DNA of 64,000 nt, from assembly GCA_033032175.1 (NCBI GenBank), contig CM065316.1, positions 776,115 to 840,114 on the forward strand, read 5' to 3'. This DNA is from Saturnia japonica. Lineage: Eukaryota > Arthropoda > Insecta > Lepidoptera > Saturniidae. A model generated the notes under the pieces. The model saw nothing but the letters and a program-made list of their open reading frames with translations, was not told the DNA's origin and searched no databases. Of the stretch, positions 12,008 through 22,664 are shown piece by piece. The translations under genes and the position numbers were made by a program. How positions within the stretch are numbered: position 1 is the stretch's first letter; each line of letters starts with the position of its first letter.

Positions 12008-12015
12008 TATATAAA
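12008..12015 (+). promoter_or_regulatory. TATA box of gene A
   Basis: TATATAAA lies about 30 bp upstream of the likely transcription start (12038-12050, CATTATAGTTTTCATCAG) and 58 bp upstream of the first splice donor. The same octamer at the same spacing stands before gene B, although much of the surrounding DNA has diverged. Confidence 0.75.
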
Positions 12016-12037
12016 CAAAAATAAACTTTGGAAAGAC

Positions 12038-12335
12038 ATTATAGTTTTCATCAGCCGAGTACAAGGTAAGTAATAATATAATTTCTCCTATTAAAACTGA
12101 ATTTTTAAGATTTATAGCAATTAAAGCATCAACTAGAACAGAACACGTAAGTTGTTAAGATTCACATTTTAATGACAATTTAATAGCATGATATTTACAT
12201 TAAACCGGTAGATTCGTGTTTTTATTACTTGCTTTACTGAGGCAAATTTAAAATAACATTTCCAAGTCAAAAACACCCAAAAAATAATAATTATACACTT
12301 TGCAGCAATTACGAAATATATTTAATCTTTTACAG
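12038..12335 (+). other. Gene A non-coding first exon and intron
   Basis: The untranslated exon ends CCGAGTACAAG at 12065, and a canonical donor GTAAGT starts at 12066. The 270-bp intron ends TTAATCTTTTACAG at 12335, ten bases before the start codon. Gene B has the same arrangement (donor GTAAGT, 259-bp intron, acceptor TTACAG). The exact cap site is inferred from the TATA position. Confidence 0.75.
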
Positions 12336-12345
12336 GTAATCAAGA

Positions 12346-13017
12346 ATGAAAACCATCCTTGGCTTATTCGCTTTGGTGGCTGTGGCCGTTGCCAGACCTC
12401 CCCCATTACCTCTCGTTCAGATCATCTTGAATATCGATGCTTCTGGCCACCCTAATCCAGTTGTCATTGATCACCCTCCTGCACCAGCTCCCAGCCCCAA
12501 ACCACCTGTTGTTAACCCTATTATTCCTGAACCAGAGCTAGAACCTATTCCCGAAGTGCCTATAATTCCCGAGCCGGAGCCAATTATTCCTGAACCTGAA
12601 GGTCCAGAACCAGAGGTACCTGAACCTGAAGTACCAGAACCCGAGGTACCTGAACCCGAAATCCCTGAAATTCCTGAACCCGAGCCTATACCTGCGCCGG
12701 AACCAGAAATTTCTGAGCCAGAACTCCCTGAACCTGAATTGGTTCCTGAGCCTATCGAGGTGCCCGAGGAAAACGAAACACCTGAAGTTGTTGATGTTCC
12801 CGAAGTAGAGGTTGAACCTGAAACAGTTGACGTACCTGAAGCAATTGAGGTCGATCCTGAAACTATCGAGGTTCCTGAGGTAATTGAGGCCCCTGAAGCT
12901 GTTGAAGTTGAACCCGAAACTGTTGAAACTCCTGAAGCCGTTGACGTTCCTGAAACCGTCGAAGTCTATCCTGAAACTGCCGAGGCCATTCCTGAAGTTC
13001 TATCTGAAGAAAATTAA
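12346..13017 (+). CDS. Gene A: secreted Pro/Glu-rich repeat protein
   Basis: The 223-residue product starts with a clear signal peptide ([16 protein letters not shown], cleavage likely before RPPPLP), so it should be secreted. Residues about 17-57 are a Pro-rich head with [10 protein letters not shown] and PSPKPP. Residues about 58-130 are PEPE-type dipeptide repeats ([10 protein letters not shown]). From about 135 the pattern changes to longer Val/Ile/Thr-containing units such as [13 protein letters not shown]. The mature chain has no Cys or Trp and one Tyr, is strongly acidic and should be disordered. The start is fixed by the splice acceptor ten bases upstream and by conservation with gene B. 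I do not recognise the family; a silk, cuticle, mucus or other matrix role is only a guess. Confidence 0.88.
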   Translation: MKTILGLFALVAVAVARPPPLPLVQIILNIDASGHPNPVVIDHPPAPAPSPKPPVVNPIIPEPELEPIPEVPIIPEPEPIIPEPEGPEPEVPEPEVPEPEVPEPEIPEIPEPEPIPAPEPEISEPELPEPELVPEPIEVPEENETPEVVDVPEVEVEPETVDVPEAIEVDPETIEVPEVIEAPEAVEVEPETVETPEAVDVPETVEVYPETAEAIPEVLSEEN

Positions 13018-13113
13018 TAATTCTGTAATATGAAAATGGTTTCTATAAATTTTAAATGGCATTTAAAATGCTACGATAAACTAAAAATTGTGCTATAAAA
13101 ATTTATTTTGCAA

Positions 13114-13119
13114 AATAAA
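13114..13119 (+). promoter_or_regulatory. Polyadenylation signal of gene A
   Basis: AATAAA stands 97 bp after the stop codon and is conserved in position in gene B (22580-22585 on the other strand). Confidence 0.65.
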
Positions 13120-13481
13120 GGGGTCGCATTAATTTATTTAATTTTTTTATTTAGAAACAAAAGTCCCTTTATTTATTGTTTTCGACCCAAACATTTGGAA
13201 TTGATTATTATTTAATAAAACACTGCCAAATATTGTTCCATAAAAGTTTCGAACACTGTTTTGCATCTTTAGCATAATGTACGAGTATTTCTATATTTCG
13301 TACATTGTTGTTTCTTTACATAGCAATAAAACAGTTTATGTTTTACATGTCATGAAGTAGTTATTGTAACACATAAGTATTTATTAACTGGATCACATTG
13401 CTGATAAAAGTTAGTCACAAATAGCCAGTCATAGAGACTAAACTGGAACGCATCATATACTGAATAAAATTTAGAAATTTA

Positions 13482-14538
13482 AGATCACAACTATGGTAGT
13501 GTTTGTTTACAGCAGTAAAAAGTACGGCGATTTTGCTTTCACAGCCAAAATCTTTAAAAGTTCTACAATATTTACAATTTGTTTATTATTATACCTGCAG
13601 AATACGTGTATCAGTAAATATACTCTATATATAATATTATATATTTATATTGATATTAAATTAAATTCTGTAGACATAAAGTTATATGCGATAAATCCTT
13701 AAGGAAACCTTTTCAGAATACAGTACACATATTTATGTGTAATCTCTAATATCGAATCCGACCAAAAAATCTATACTATATGAGTGGGCTAATAGCAAAG
13801 GTTTTTTGTAATTTGCCAAAAATTAACCAAAATACCTAAAATATAAATGCTTTTTACTATAGTGATATATTTTTATGAGTATAATTGTAATATTAACAAT
13901 TTTAAGTTAATACTACATATTCAATAAAACTTGGAAATAATGACTAGATGTCTTTGTTATTAGACTCCTAATCTTATTATTTAAGTGAGCAATTCTTGTA
14001 TATATATAATATATGTAATTGGTTTCTCGCAAACGGCTCCAATGATTTCGATTAATCTTTGCATTTAGATAATATAAAGTTTACCTAGATATGTGTATTT
14101 TTTATAAGACACCGAGCTTGGCTCGGTCGCCCAGATATTATAAAGCCAAGAGCTTCTTTGTTTGTTTTTTTTTTTTTTGTTTGTTTGAATGTTTGTATTA
14201 CCTAGTTATTCATACCGGTGTTAAAAAAAACATTTACTTCCCTTATAGGAGAGAAGACGAGTGGCAGACTAATCCAACCACCTCAAAATCACCAAACGTA
14301 AAATCGGGAGACGCATGGGAGATGAGATTATTGCGTAAAGATAATTTAACGTTTGCAAAAAACCAGTAAAATTAATACACATTACTGTATGGGTAACTCC
14401 TTCATGTCGTAATTCCATCGAACGACGCGCGCGCTATTTTCAATTATCCCCTCTACTAACTTCAATAATAAAATATAGTTTATATTACTATGTTCCCATT
14501 ACCAGAATCGAACTCTTACAAAGAAAAATTTTTGTAAA
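13482..14538 (+). repeat. Mobile-looking repeat R in the left arm
   Basis: This non-coding element of about 1.05 kb starts AGATCACAACTATGG. It is nearly identical to 21150-22202 (opposite strand), and a partial third copy lies at 20630-20765. It contains AT microsatellite-like stretches, a 7-bp-stem hairpin (ACCGAGC-TTG-GCTCGGT at 14111-14127) and a long T tract. Short frames inside it exist in both copies but run through the hairpin and homopolymers, so I do not call them genes. The third copy shares the same sharp end, which argues for a transposable element. Its class is uncertain. Confidence 0.65.
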
Positions 14539-14540
14539 AT

Positions 14541-15160
14541 CACGACGGTGGCAAACAAGCTTACAATCCGTCTGATGGAAAGCTGTCACTGCAGTCTATA
14601 GACGCTTGCAGCACTAGAAGTATCAAATACGCATTGCCAACAACCCTTTAAAAACTTGTTCACCCTCCTTTTGAAAAACCTCATACTGTAGTCCCCAGGC
14701 AATTCCTCCTGATGGAGCATAAACTCCTTGCAAATGGCGAGCTGTGCGATGCTGAAAAGCAGCTATTGGCATCATGTCGAACAATTCCTCGGAACACAAT
14801 ACATTTTAAGAGACAAGGTCTCTCCTCAGATTTAAGGGTTCGACAACGTTTGTGAGTTTGGGAACATCCACAATTTTCACAGCATGTCTTTGAGCCAAGT
14901 CAAATGGCCTAATCAGGCATCCAGGTGTCCTATAGGGTCGAACTTGAAATTTGTATAACTACATTCTTTATCCCAGAGTGAAGTACCGCTTCGCTCTGTT
15001 CAGCACACTGAAGTTTTTGAACGCCAGCTTGATTTTGACTTCTAAATGACTACGGAACTGAACGTCGCTCGAGATGTTAACACCCAAGATCCCAATACTC
15101 TTTGAGATGGTGAGGGATGTAAACGTGCTAAGTTGCGACCTTAATCACCCATAGATGCTA
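14541..15160 (-). mobile_element. Jockey-like LINE, C-terminal and 3' fragment
   Basis: The - strand carries the end of a Jockey-type reverse transcriptase protein in broken frames: ILGVNISSDVQFRSHLEVK, a segment containing NRAKRYF, and near the end RFFKRRVNKFLKG. The 3' UTR block (TCCATCAGACGGATTGTAAG) follows. Only 14541-14760 is shared with the right arm, so the duplication breakpoint cuts this LINE. It was in place before or during the duplication. Confidence 0.75.
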
Positions 15161-16609
15161 ATGCCAAAAAAATTTTTATAGATAGCAAGTCGGAGACGTT
15201 GAATCAACATTCCAATAATCTAATAAATCAATAGAAATCACGTTTTTGAAGAATAAATTTGGGTATTTTTGCGGTACATATTTTTTTGTATTTATTTACA
15301 TATAAAATGCAAACAAAGGAAATATAAATAGATGTAATAAATATAAATGGATTTCCTGGTGATAAGCTTTGTGATTAAGCGTTAGATGATGCGCAATAGT
15401 TTTTATTGATATCAGTGATAACTAATTCAAGTAAAGCTTACTATATAATTCCGTCCAATGATATGAAAACAAAGAGTATTGTTTTATCAATAGTTATTCT
15501 TATCATCAAAGGTGGAAAGTCGTATTGTGTATGAATATCGGTTTATTGTATCACATTAGTTATAAAAAAAGCACAAATAAAACATTGTAGAATGACCTAG
15601 AATTTAATAAATTCTCACATTCATCTTCCCGTAAAATCTAGGATGAAGATATAAATTTTATTATCTGCAGTAAAAAAAATATAGAATCTATAATTTAAGT
15701 TTAGGAAACGAAGCTTAAATGCCATATCGATTTGGCGAAATAGCAAATGCGTCATATTTTGGCTGGTATATTGATAACTTAAATTACCTTCAAACATCTG
15801 TAACCTACAAATTACTCTATGAGAAATCAACAGAAAATTCATTCGCTAGTTGGTTGTTCAAACCCATGTAGCTTCAGTGGAATATACATATATGGGTTTA
15901 CTTTAAAAGAGTAATAATACTTTGATATTTGAAAAACAAAGCCATGTCGTGATTGGTTTACCCGTAAAGGCACTAAGCAATGAATTACTATTAGTTATGC
16001 TACGTTTAGTAAATTAATCATTTATCAATTCATATACGTGGTGTCAACTGATAGCGTGACACTTGAAATTAAATGCATATGTGTAATTCCAAAACTCCAG
16101 TACATGGATAGCTGCGTAAAGTTAAATTTCAACGTACTATTTGCGTAACTAAGTGTTATCTATGTAAATAAAATAATAGACGTTTGCCGTTATGCGGGCA
16201 TCACGCAAAATTTACTGGACAGATTCTGTTCAATTGTTTCTTAGATAGTTGGTCTTTATCCAAAAGACTACTCTTATGTGAGTAACTACGATTTCTATAA
16301 GCACTAAGCATTCACCGATATGCTTTCTTGTCGTGGGGATATCGGGATTATAATATTAGTATATATTAACGCGAACAAAGTCGCAGACTTTTGCTAATTT
16401 ATAGAGAGCAGCTAATTTTATCTACTTTTGTCTTTACTTTGCCCTTCCAAAACTTTCTTGATAATTTAATGTTTATTAGAAACAACTTTGAAAAGCTAGA
16501 ATTCATCAAAGATCAGTACAGTTTTAATACTTTCTAGTATGTCTATTTATATAGACATAATTTATAATAGTCATAACGTGTAGACTTAGACTAATAATAG
16601 TTTTTTAGG
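15161..16609. other. Unassigned AT-rich spacer DNA
   Basis: This is the first part of the spacer between the inverted arms. I find no supported gene. A short - strand frame at 15621-15842 has no domain. Confidence 0.4.
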
Positions 16610-16975
16610 TAATAGTGTTAGTTTCTATAATAAGATCCCAAAGCACATTGCTGATTTATCAAACAATGAGTTTAAGGACCATATCAAACGGATTCTACTG
16701 TCAGAAGGTTATTTTAGGGTGGATCATTATGTGAATAAAAGTGCTGTCTGGCAATGGCTCCCTCTATGTGGATCCATTCAAGTGTTAATATAATTATTAA
16801 CTGTGAATATTAATTACACAGTTGGAGAAAAAAGATAAACTCAATCGAATTTCTTGCCGGTTCTTCTCGATGACTGGAATGTTTTTCGAACGGGTAGTAG
16901 CTTTTTGACGTTCAAATGTGCCTTCTTGGGGCCAAAATTGAATAAAATATTATTTTATTTTGATTTAATAGACAA
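16610..16975 (+). mobile_element. LINE 3' end fragment, family L3
   Basis: A decayed C-terminal frame reads roughly SNNEFKDHIKRILLSEGYF, then VDHYVNKSAVWQWLPL. A 3' UTR with TTGCCGGTTCTTCTCGAT follows, then a tail of TGAATAAAATATT and TTTTGATTT. Related pieces are at 24176-24305, 33140-33500 and 55500-55925. It is 5'-truncated and non-functional. Confidence 0.6.
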
Positions 16976-17063
16976 AGATATAATAATAATATATTACAAA
17001 AGATATTAGTATCTTTCTACAACTTAAACTGGCTTCCTATTGTTATTCAGGAATTCAATTATA

Positions 17064-18354
17064 CAAGGTGTCCAGAAAGGGTATCGGGTATTTGTAAGTT
17101 CAATGAAACAAAAATTATTTGTATGCAATAAAAAAGTTTATTGTTTATTATTAGCATATGAATTGGAGAATTATTTGGAAAAGATGATGTTATCCAAATG
17201 ATGACCGTTACGTTGCTGGCACTCTTCTAAACGGAAACGAAGATTGGCGATAACACGTTGACACATAGCTATCGATATTGCTGTCATTTCTGACCTAATG
17301 TTTTGCTTTAACTGGGTTAGATTCGTCGGATTGTTTTGATAAACCTTACTTTTAAGGTATCCCCATGCAAAATAGTCAAGCGGGCTAAGGTCGGGGCTTC
17401 TGGGAGGCCAGTTGATGTTACCCCTTCGCGAAATGACTTTATTAGGGAATAATTCGTTAACAACTTCCATTGAGTCATTTGAGGTATGGCAAGTGGCCCC
17501 ATCTTGCTGGAACCACGTTCTTGAGTTGAAACTTGCAAACTCCTGCAACTCTGGGACCAAAAAATTTCGCAATATATCGCAATAACGGTCACTATTCACA
17601 TTAATTGCTCGGCCTCGTTGATCTTCATGAAAATAAGGACCAATTATGCCTTTAGCAGACATAGCGGCCCAAACAACGACTTTTGGGCTATGCAGGGGTC
17701 GTTCATGCTTTCGTCTCGGATTCTCCACTGCCCAGTACCGACAATTCTGCTTATTAACATGACCATTCAGGAGAAAATTTGCTTCGTCACTGAACAGTAT
17801 GTTGTTAAAGTTGTTAAATCGCTGCAGCATTTCGTTCGCAAAATTCAGTCGATTAGCATAGTCCGTATCCTTCAATTCTTGAACCAATTGAATTTTATAG
17901 GCTTTTAGTTGTAAGTCTTTCTTTAAAATCGAATGTAAAGACGATTTTTTGATGTTCAACGCTTGGCTTCGCTTTCGGATAGATAAAGACGGATTTTGAC
18001 GAACCGACGCCTTTGTTTCTTCATCGCGAACTCAACGAGGACGACCAGAGTTTTGAATTTTAACTGTTGCACCTGTATTCTCGAACATTCTGATCCATTT
18101 CCTAATGCTATCGTCACTTGGCGCGTGGCGTGTACGATATTCCGCACGATAGAGACGTTGAGCAGTCACTATTGAATCACCATTACGATAATACGCTCGT
18201 ACGCAAAATGCGCGATGCGTCCCCGAGTACTATTCCATCGTGACTAAAACTCCACAAAATGGCGGACGCCACGAACCCCTCCCCGCACCCTTTAGACACC
18301 CCGTTTCGAATATGGCGCGAAAACAAATACCCGATACCCTTTCTGGACAACTTG
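17064..18354 (-). mobile_element. rosa-like Tc1/mariner transposon, nearly complete
   Basis: This 1291-bp element is flanked by TA on both sides (17062-17063 and 18355-18356), the expected target duplication. The terminal inverted repeats start CAAGGTGTCC on the left and CAAGTTGTCC on the right (reverse complement). From TGTCC inward at least 26 bases match perfectly. One transposase frame fills the interior on the - strand. Intact ends and few coding breaks suggest a fairly recent insertion into the spacer of the inverted duplication. Confidence 0.93.
17171..18238 (-). pseudogene. rosa-type transposase with two in-frame stops
   Basis: The frame is 355 codons long without a frameshift but carries TAG at codon 3 (18230-18232) and TGA at codon 69 (18032-18034). 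The TGA lies where CGA (Arg) is plausible, as by CpG decay. The N-terminal third holds a helix-turn-helix region (VRAYYRNGDSIVTAQR). The catalytic core follows with SDEANFLLNG (first Asp), WFQQDGATCHTS (second Asp) and PDLSPLDYFAWGYLK (third Asp). I count 41 residues between the second and third Asp, the DD41D spacing of rosa-type mariners. The enzyme would cut and join at the element ends. The uninterrupted part, 17171-17959, could give at most a 262-residue fragment. Confidence 0.9.
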
Positions 18355-18356
18355 TA

Positions 18357-18930
18357 GATGATCAGACAGAAGCTAAATGAACTAAATATGATTTGTAATA
18401 ATAAACACTTTATCACAGGAAACAACAAATTTCCTTTAGATAAAATTTATGCATGGTAGCTTATGATAAAGTGATAAGAAGCTTAACGTTGTAGCTACTA
18501 CATGGTATAACTAAACAGTGTGATATTTGAAGTGAAATGACACTTTTACTTCATGCATTCAACTATTAAGTTTAAATAATATACAAATTGTAATAAACCT
18601 GTGTCATAATCTATCATATATCTTCAGCGTCTGTTAATTGTTGGTCATTATCTTTCTCAAAGAGCCCTTATGATTTTTAAAATGAAATATGAGGCTGAAA
18701 ATGCTTTGCTAAGTTAATTTTCACAAACGCGTAAACGCATATTAACACACGTAAACGTATTTCCGAGAAGACCCGAGAGATTTACATTTTTCTGTATGTG
18801 ATATGCTTAGCAGGAATTATGGTCCTGTAAGAGGTAAGATGTGACCTTCTGGCTGTTTAATTAATTAACATATTAAGTACTCAATTAATATTGACAACAC
18901 AATAAATTTTTATACAATCAGATGGTGAAT
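18357..18930. other. Unassigned AT-rich spacer DNA
   Basis: This lies between the mariner and pseudogene C. Nothing recognisable was found. If a promoter and first exon of pseudogene C existed they should lie here, but I could not identify them. Confidence 0.35.
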
Positions 18931-18934
18931 CAGA

Positions 18935-19215
18935 GTGAAAGTTTTATTATTCGCTGTGGCCATCACAAACCATTTTCCAAAGCATTTGTTACAAATCCTT
19001 ATAAACGCCAACACTCCTGAAATACCCATTCCTACCCCTAATTTTATTATTAATGAGCCTATGGTTGTTTACTCGAACCTATCTTCCTTGATTCTTAAAT
19101 TCCTGAACCAGTTTATGAAATACCCATTTCTGTTGAGTCAGAACTTCCTATAGATCCAGAATGCCTTTATCTGAACCAAAACTGGAATTTAAAAAAATCG
19201 ATGATAAAGAATTAG
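18935..19215 (+). pseudogene. Pseudogene C: decayed Pro/Glu-rich family member
   Basis: The start region GTGAATCAGAGTGAAAG aligns with GTAATCAAGAATGAAAA of gene A, with the ATG changed to GTG. The frame then reads VKVLLFAVAI, LLQILINANTPEIPIPTP and FIINEP, matching the signal peptide, [16 protein letters not shown] and NPIIPEP of genes A and B. After a frameshift near 19085-19100 the other frame continues IPEPVYEIPISVESELPIDP and stops at TAG 19213. It is much shorter than the 218-223 residues of A and B. It is a third, probably dead, member of the family lying between them. Confidence 0.72.
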
Positions 19216-20040
19216 ATTAATCGAAGTTACAAAGTTTTTTTCCGATGTTGATATTTTCGCAACATTGAAAAGTTCTCTTCGCGTACGTCCAAGTAAACGT
19301 TTAAGATAGAGACAACTATTTGACCTCGTGTCAACTTTTTCAATACCAAACAACATACACACACACACACAACGGTCAAACTGTTTAATGTTTATTGCGA
19401 TTTGATTCTGATGACTTAATAATGATGATCTGTATGACCTATGAAGCCATATCAAACATAAGATTGCTTTAAAAATATATATCGTCATTTATTTCCAAAA
19501 GAGCACATTTTCTTGAGTGCCCGTTGAAGTAATCAATCTTTGCATAGTGCAGTCGTGTCAGTAATGTGATCCAAGTGAGGGAGTCGAAAGCTTTTTACAC
19601 TACACACTTTGTGATCAGTGGAAAAATATGGAATTTAATTAATATGACAGCGCTATCTATCATAAGCTGATCGTGTTCATAGACTCAGTAAGAATTCAGC
19701 AGCATTATTACTCTTTTTATAATATCTTTCACTTCTTTCGTTTTGATTTCACAAAATTTTGCTTCATTGTCCGTTTTTGTCTATCTTATTACATCTTCAT
19801 ATCTGTAAAGATTAAAAATAGATATTTTTGTATCGTGTAGTCAAATATCACTTGTACATTTTAAGGGCTATTTTTAAACAGCCCATTGATTCCCTTTTAA
19901 ACATGTACATTCTAATTTTCGTCTAGAATTTAATATATTTAATTGTGGTGTAAACCAACCAATTCAATGCTGATTTTATAATCAGCTGCTATATTAAAAA
20001 AAAAATGAACATTTATAGTATAACAATATTGTGGTACATT
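19216..20040. other. Unassigned AT-rich spacer DNA
   Basis: I see no supported gene. It includes a short (AC)n run near 19359-19371. Confidence 0.35.
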
Positions 20041-20480
20041 ATTTTCAACTATTTCAAAACGTTTAGACAGCTGCACGACTACAATGTAGTCACGCGCCAT
20101 TTTAATTACTGAAATTATTTCTATCGGGTTTTTCTATAAAATTGACAAATACATATAATATCCTAGATTGTTTTCCAGATCTATTAGGGTTGAAAAATAT
20201 TGTACCTACTACATTATTCTTACCTGTTTTCAAACCATTTGATCGGTGCATGCCGCTAAAGCGCCCAAACGACGTAAACCTACTTTTAGTGTGCTTTACA
20301 TAAAAAATTGAAACATATATTATCCCGGACTATTTAGTGGAACTTTTAGTGTTGAAAAATATTATATTACTTTATTTTCATCTATTTCACACAGTTTGGT
20401 CAGCGCACGCCCATATAGCAGCGAAACGGATTATTTTATTAGATACGGTTTACCAATATAGCCTAAAACCATCAGAGCGA
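20041..20480. repeat. Three degenerate tandem units of about 150-180 bp
   Basis: The pattern TTTTCA, CTATTTCA, then a GTTTG-like block followed by a cyclic G/C-containing stretch (for example GTCAGCGCACGC) recurs at about 20042, 20225 and 20374. Each unit also contains TTGAAAAATATT. The copies are strongly diverged. It is non-coding; the origin is unknown. Confidence 0.45.
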
Positions 20481-20629
20481 ACGTAGCTATTATATTTTTG
20501 AACTTTTAGAAATGGTTGATTAGTTTCAATGTATTGGACAAACTCAAAAACTAATTTACCTCTCTATAATAATAGTATAGAATTATTTAAAATATTAGGT
20601 ACCTACCATTATTTACAGTTATTCTAGTG

Positions 20630-20765
20630 ATAAGCTGCAAGCGTGAGATAATAAATACGATTGCAAATATTGTAGAACTTTTACAGTATTTGGCTGTGAA
20701 AGCAAAATCGCCGTACCTTTTACTGCAGCAGCAAACCAAAACCGCCATAGTTGTGATCTGTGGGG
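20630..20765 (-). repeat. Partial third copy of repeat R
   Basis: This 135-bp piece matches the terminal part of 21150-22202, including TTGGCTGTGAAAGCAAAATC and GCCGTACCTTTTACTGCAGC. It ends at the same AGTTGTGATCT boundary, followed by different flanking DNA. That shared sharp end supports R being a mobile element. Confidence 0.7.
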
Positions 20766-20929
20766 TTTACTCTTGTGGTTATTGATAGTTGGCTTAACAA
20801 CTCTGTTGTATCCCATTTGGCAATTGATTATTTTATGTAGAATAGAATATGAGCAAAGCTACGTCTGGATGACAGTGTTTTGATACCAAAGTGATTTATC
20901 CTAGTTTCCACTGGCTTCCAATGGCTACT

Positions 20930-21148
20930 TTCCAGCATCGCACCGCTCGCCATCTGCAAGGAGTTTATGCTCCATCAGGAGGAATTGCCTGGGGACTACA
21001 GTATGAGGTTTTTCAAAAGGAGGGTGAACAAGTTTTTAAAGGGTTGTTGGCAATGCGTATTTGATACTTCTAGTGCTGCAAGCGTCTATAGGCTGCAGTG
21101 AGCTTTCCATCAGGCGGATTGTAAGCTTGTTTGCCACCATCGTGATTT
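20930..21148 (+). mobile_element. Jockey-like LINE end fragment in the right arm
   Basis: This is the mirror of 14541-14760: the FKRRVNKFLKG region followed by the 3' UTR block ending TTTGCCACCATCGTGATTTT. It is truncated at the duplication breakpoint, whereas the left copy continues for another 400 bp. Confidence 0.75.
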
Positions 21149-21149
21149 T

Positions 21150-22202
21150 ACAAAAACTTCTCTTTTTAAGAGTTCGATTCTGGTAATGGGAACATAGTAA
21201 TATAAACTATATTTTATTATTGAAGTTAGTAGAGGGGATAATTGAAAATAGCGCGCTTGTCGTGTGATGGAATTACGACATGAAGGAGTTACCCATACAG
21301 TAATGTGTATTAATTTTACTGGTTTTTTGCAAACGTTAAATTATCTTTACGCAATAATCTCATATCCCATGCATCTCCCGATTGTACGTTTGGTGATTTT
21401 GAGGTGGTTGGATTAGTCTGCCACTCGTCTTCTCTCCTACAAGGGAAGTAAATGTTTTTTTTTACACCGGTATGAATAACTAGGTAATACAAACATTCAA
21501 ACAAAAAAAAAAAAACAAACAAAGAAGCCTTGGCTTTATAATATCTGGGCGACCGAGCCAAGCTCGGTGTCTTATAAAAAAAACACTTAAAAACTTTATA
21601 TTATCTAAATTCAAAGTTTAATCGAAATCGTTGGAGCCGTTTGCGAGAAACCAATTACATATATTATATATATACAAGAATTGCTCACTTAAATAATAAG
21701 ATTAGGGGTCTAATAACAAAGACATCTAGTCCTTATTTCCAAGTGTTATTAACTATTAAGTGTTGTGTATTAACTTAAAATTGTTAATATTACAATTATA
21801 CTCATAAAAATATATCACTATAGTAAAAATCATTTATATTTTAGGTATTTTGGTTAATTTTTGGCAAATTACAAAAAAACTTTTGCTATTAGCCCACTCA
21901 TATAGTATAGATTTTTTGGTCGGATTCGATATTAGAGATTACACATAAATAGGCGTACTGTATTCTGAAAAGGTTTCCTTAAGGATTTATCGCATATAAC
22001 TTTATGTCTACAGAATTTAATTTAATATCAATATAAATATATAATATTATATATAGAGTATATTTACTGATACACGTATTCTGCAGGTATAATAATAAAC
22101 AAATTGTAAATATTGTAGAACTTTTAAAGATTTTGGCTGTGAAAGCAAAATCGCCGTACCTTTTACTGCAGCAGCAAACCAATACCGCCATAGTTGTGAT
22201 CT
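21150..22202 (-). repeat. Mobile-looking repeat R in the right arm
   Basis: This is nearly identical to 13482-14538. A block of about 200 bp (about 21960-22160) appears identical apart from orientation. The terminal boundary sits about 462 bp from the stop codon of gene B, against about 464 bp for gene A, so it was probably inherited by the duplication rather than inserted twice. The mirrored hairpin is at 21552-21568. Confidence 0.7.
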
Positions 22203-22579
22203 GAAGGAAAACACATTGTTGATGCGTTCTAGTTTAGTCTCTATGACTAGCTATTTGTGACTAACTTTTATCAGTAATATGATTCAGTTATCAGATAGTT
22301 ATATGCTGCAATAACTACTTCATGACAGGTAAACCGTTTACTATGTTTATTAAACGAATTTTCTATTTTAATATTAAAATAAAGAAACAATAACATATGA
22401 ATTATACAAATACTCGTACATGATGCTAAAGAGACAAATCAGTGTTCGAAACTTTGATGCAGCGATATTTGGCCGTGTTTTATTGAATAAAAATCGATCC
22501 CAAATGTTCCAGGCTGAAAACAATTAAAAAAAAAATGATGTTTCTAAATAAAAAAAAGAAAATAAAAAATAATGCGTTC

Positions 22580-22585
22580 TTTATT
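22580..22585 (-). promoter_or_regulatory. Polyadenylation signal of gene B
   Basis: TTTATT on the + strand (AATAAA on the coding strand) lies about 80 bp after the stop codon, in the same place as in gene A. Confidence 0.6.
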
Positions 22586-22664
22586 TAGCAAAACATAATT
22601 TTAGTAAATCATAGCACTATAAATGTTATTTAAAACTCCTTGAAACCATTTTTATATTACAGAA

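Larger units (their letters stand above)
11855..14760 (+). repeat. Left arm of a large inverted duplication
   Basis: This arm of about 2.9 kb is collinear with the reverse complement of about 20925-23800. Matches run continuously: upstream DNA (TCAGTCAATAAAAAAAT, GATAAGAATTATGAATG), TATA box, first exon, intron, coding exon, 3' UTR, a repeated element from 13482, and part of a LINE fragment. By eye the outer 1.6 kb is roughly 80-88% similar, while 13482-14760 is much closer. The inner breakpoint falls inside the LINE fragment. Confidence 0.9.

Noticed and set aside
13493..13702. Small frame present in both arms (also 21979-22191)
   Set aside because: It lies in repeat R, is rich in AT microsatellite-derived residues, and its duplication follows from the arms. 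No sign of selection.
14091..14369. 81-92-residue frame present in both arms (also 21316-21561)
   Set aside because: It runs through a hairpin and a variable-length T tract in repeat R. Being open in both copies is expected at such high identity.
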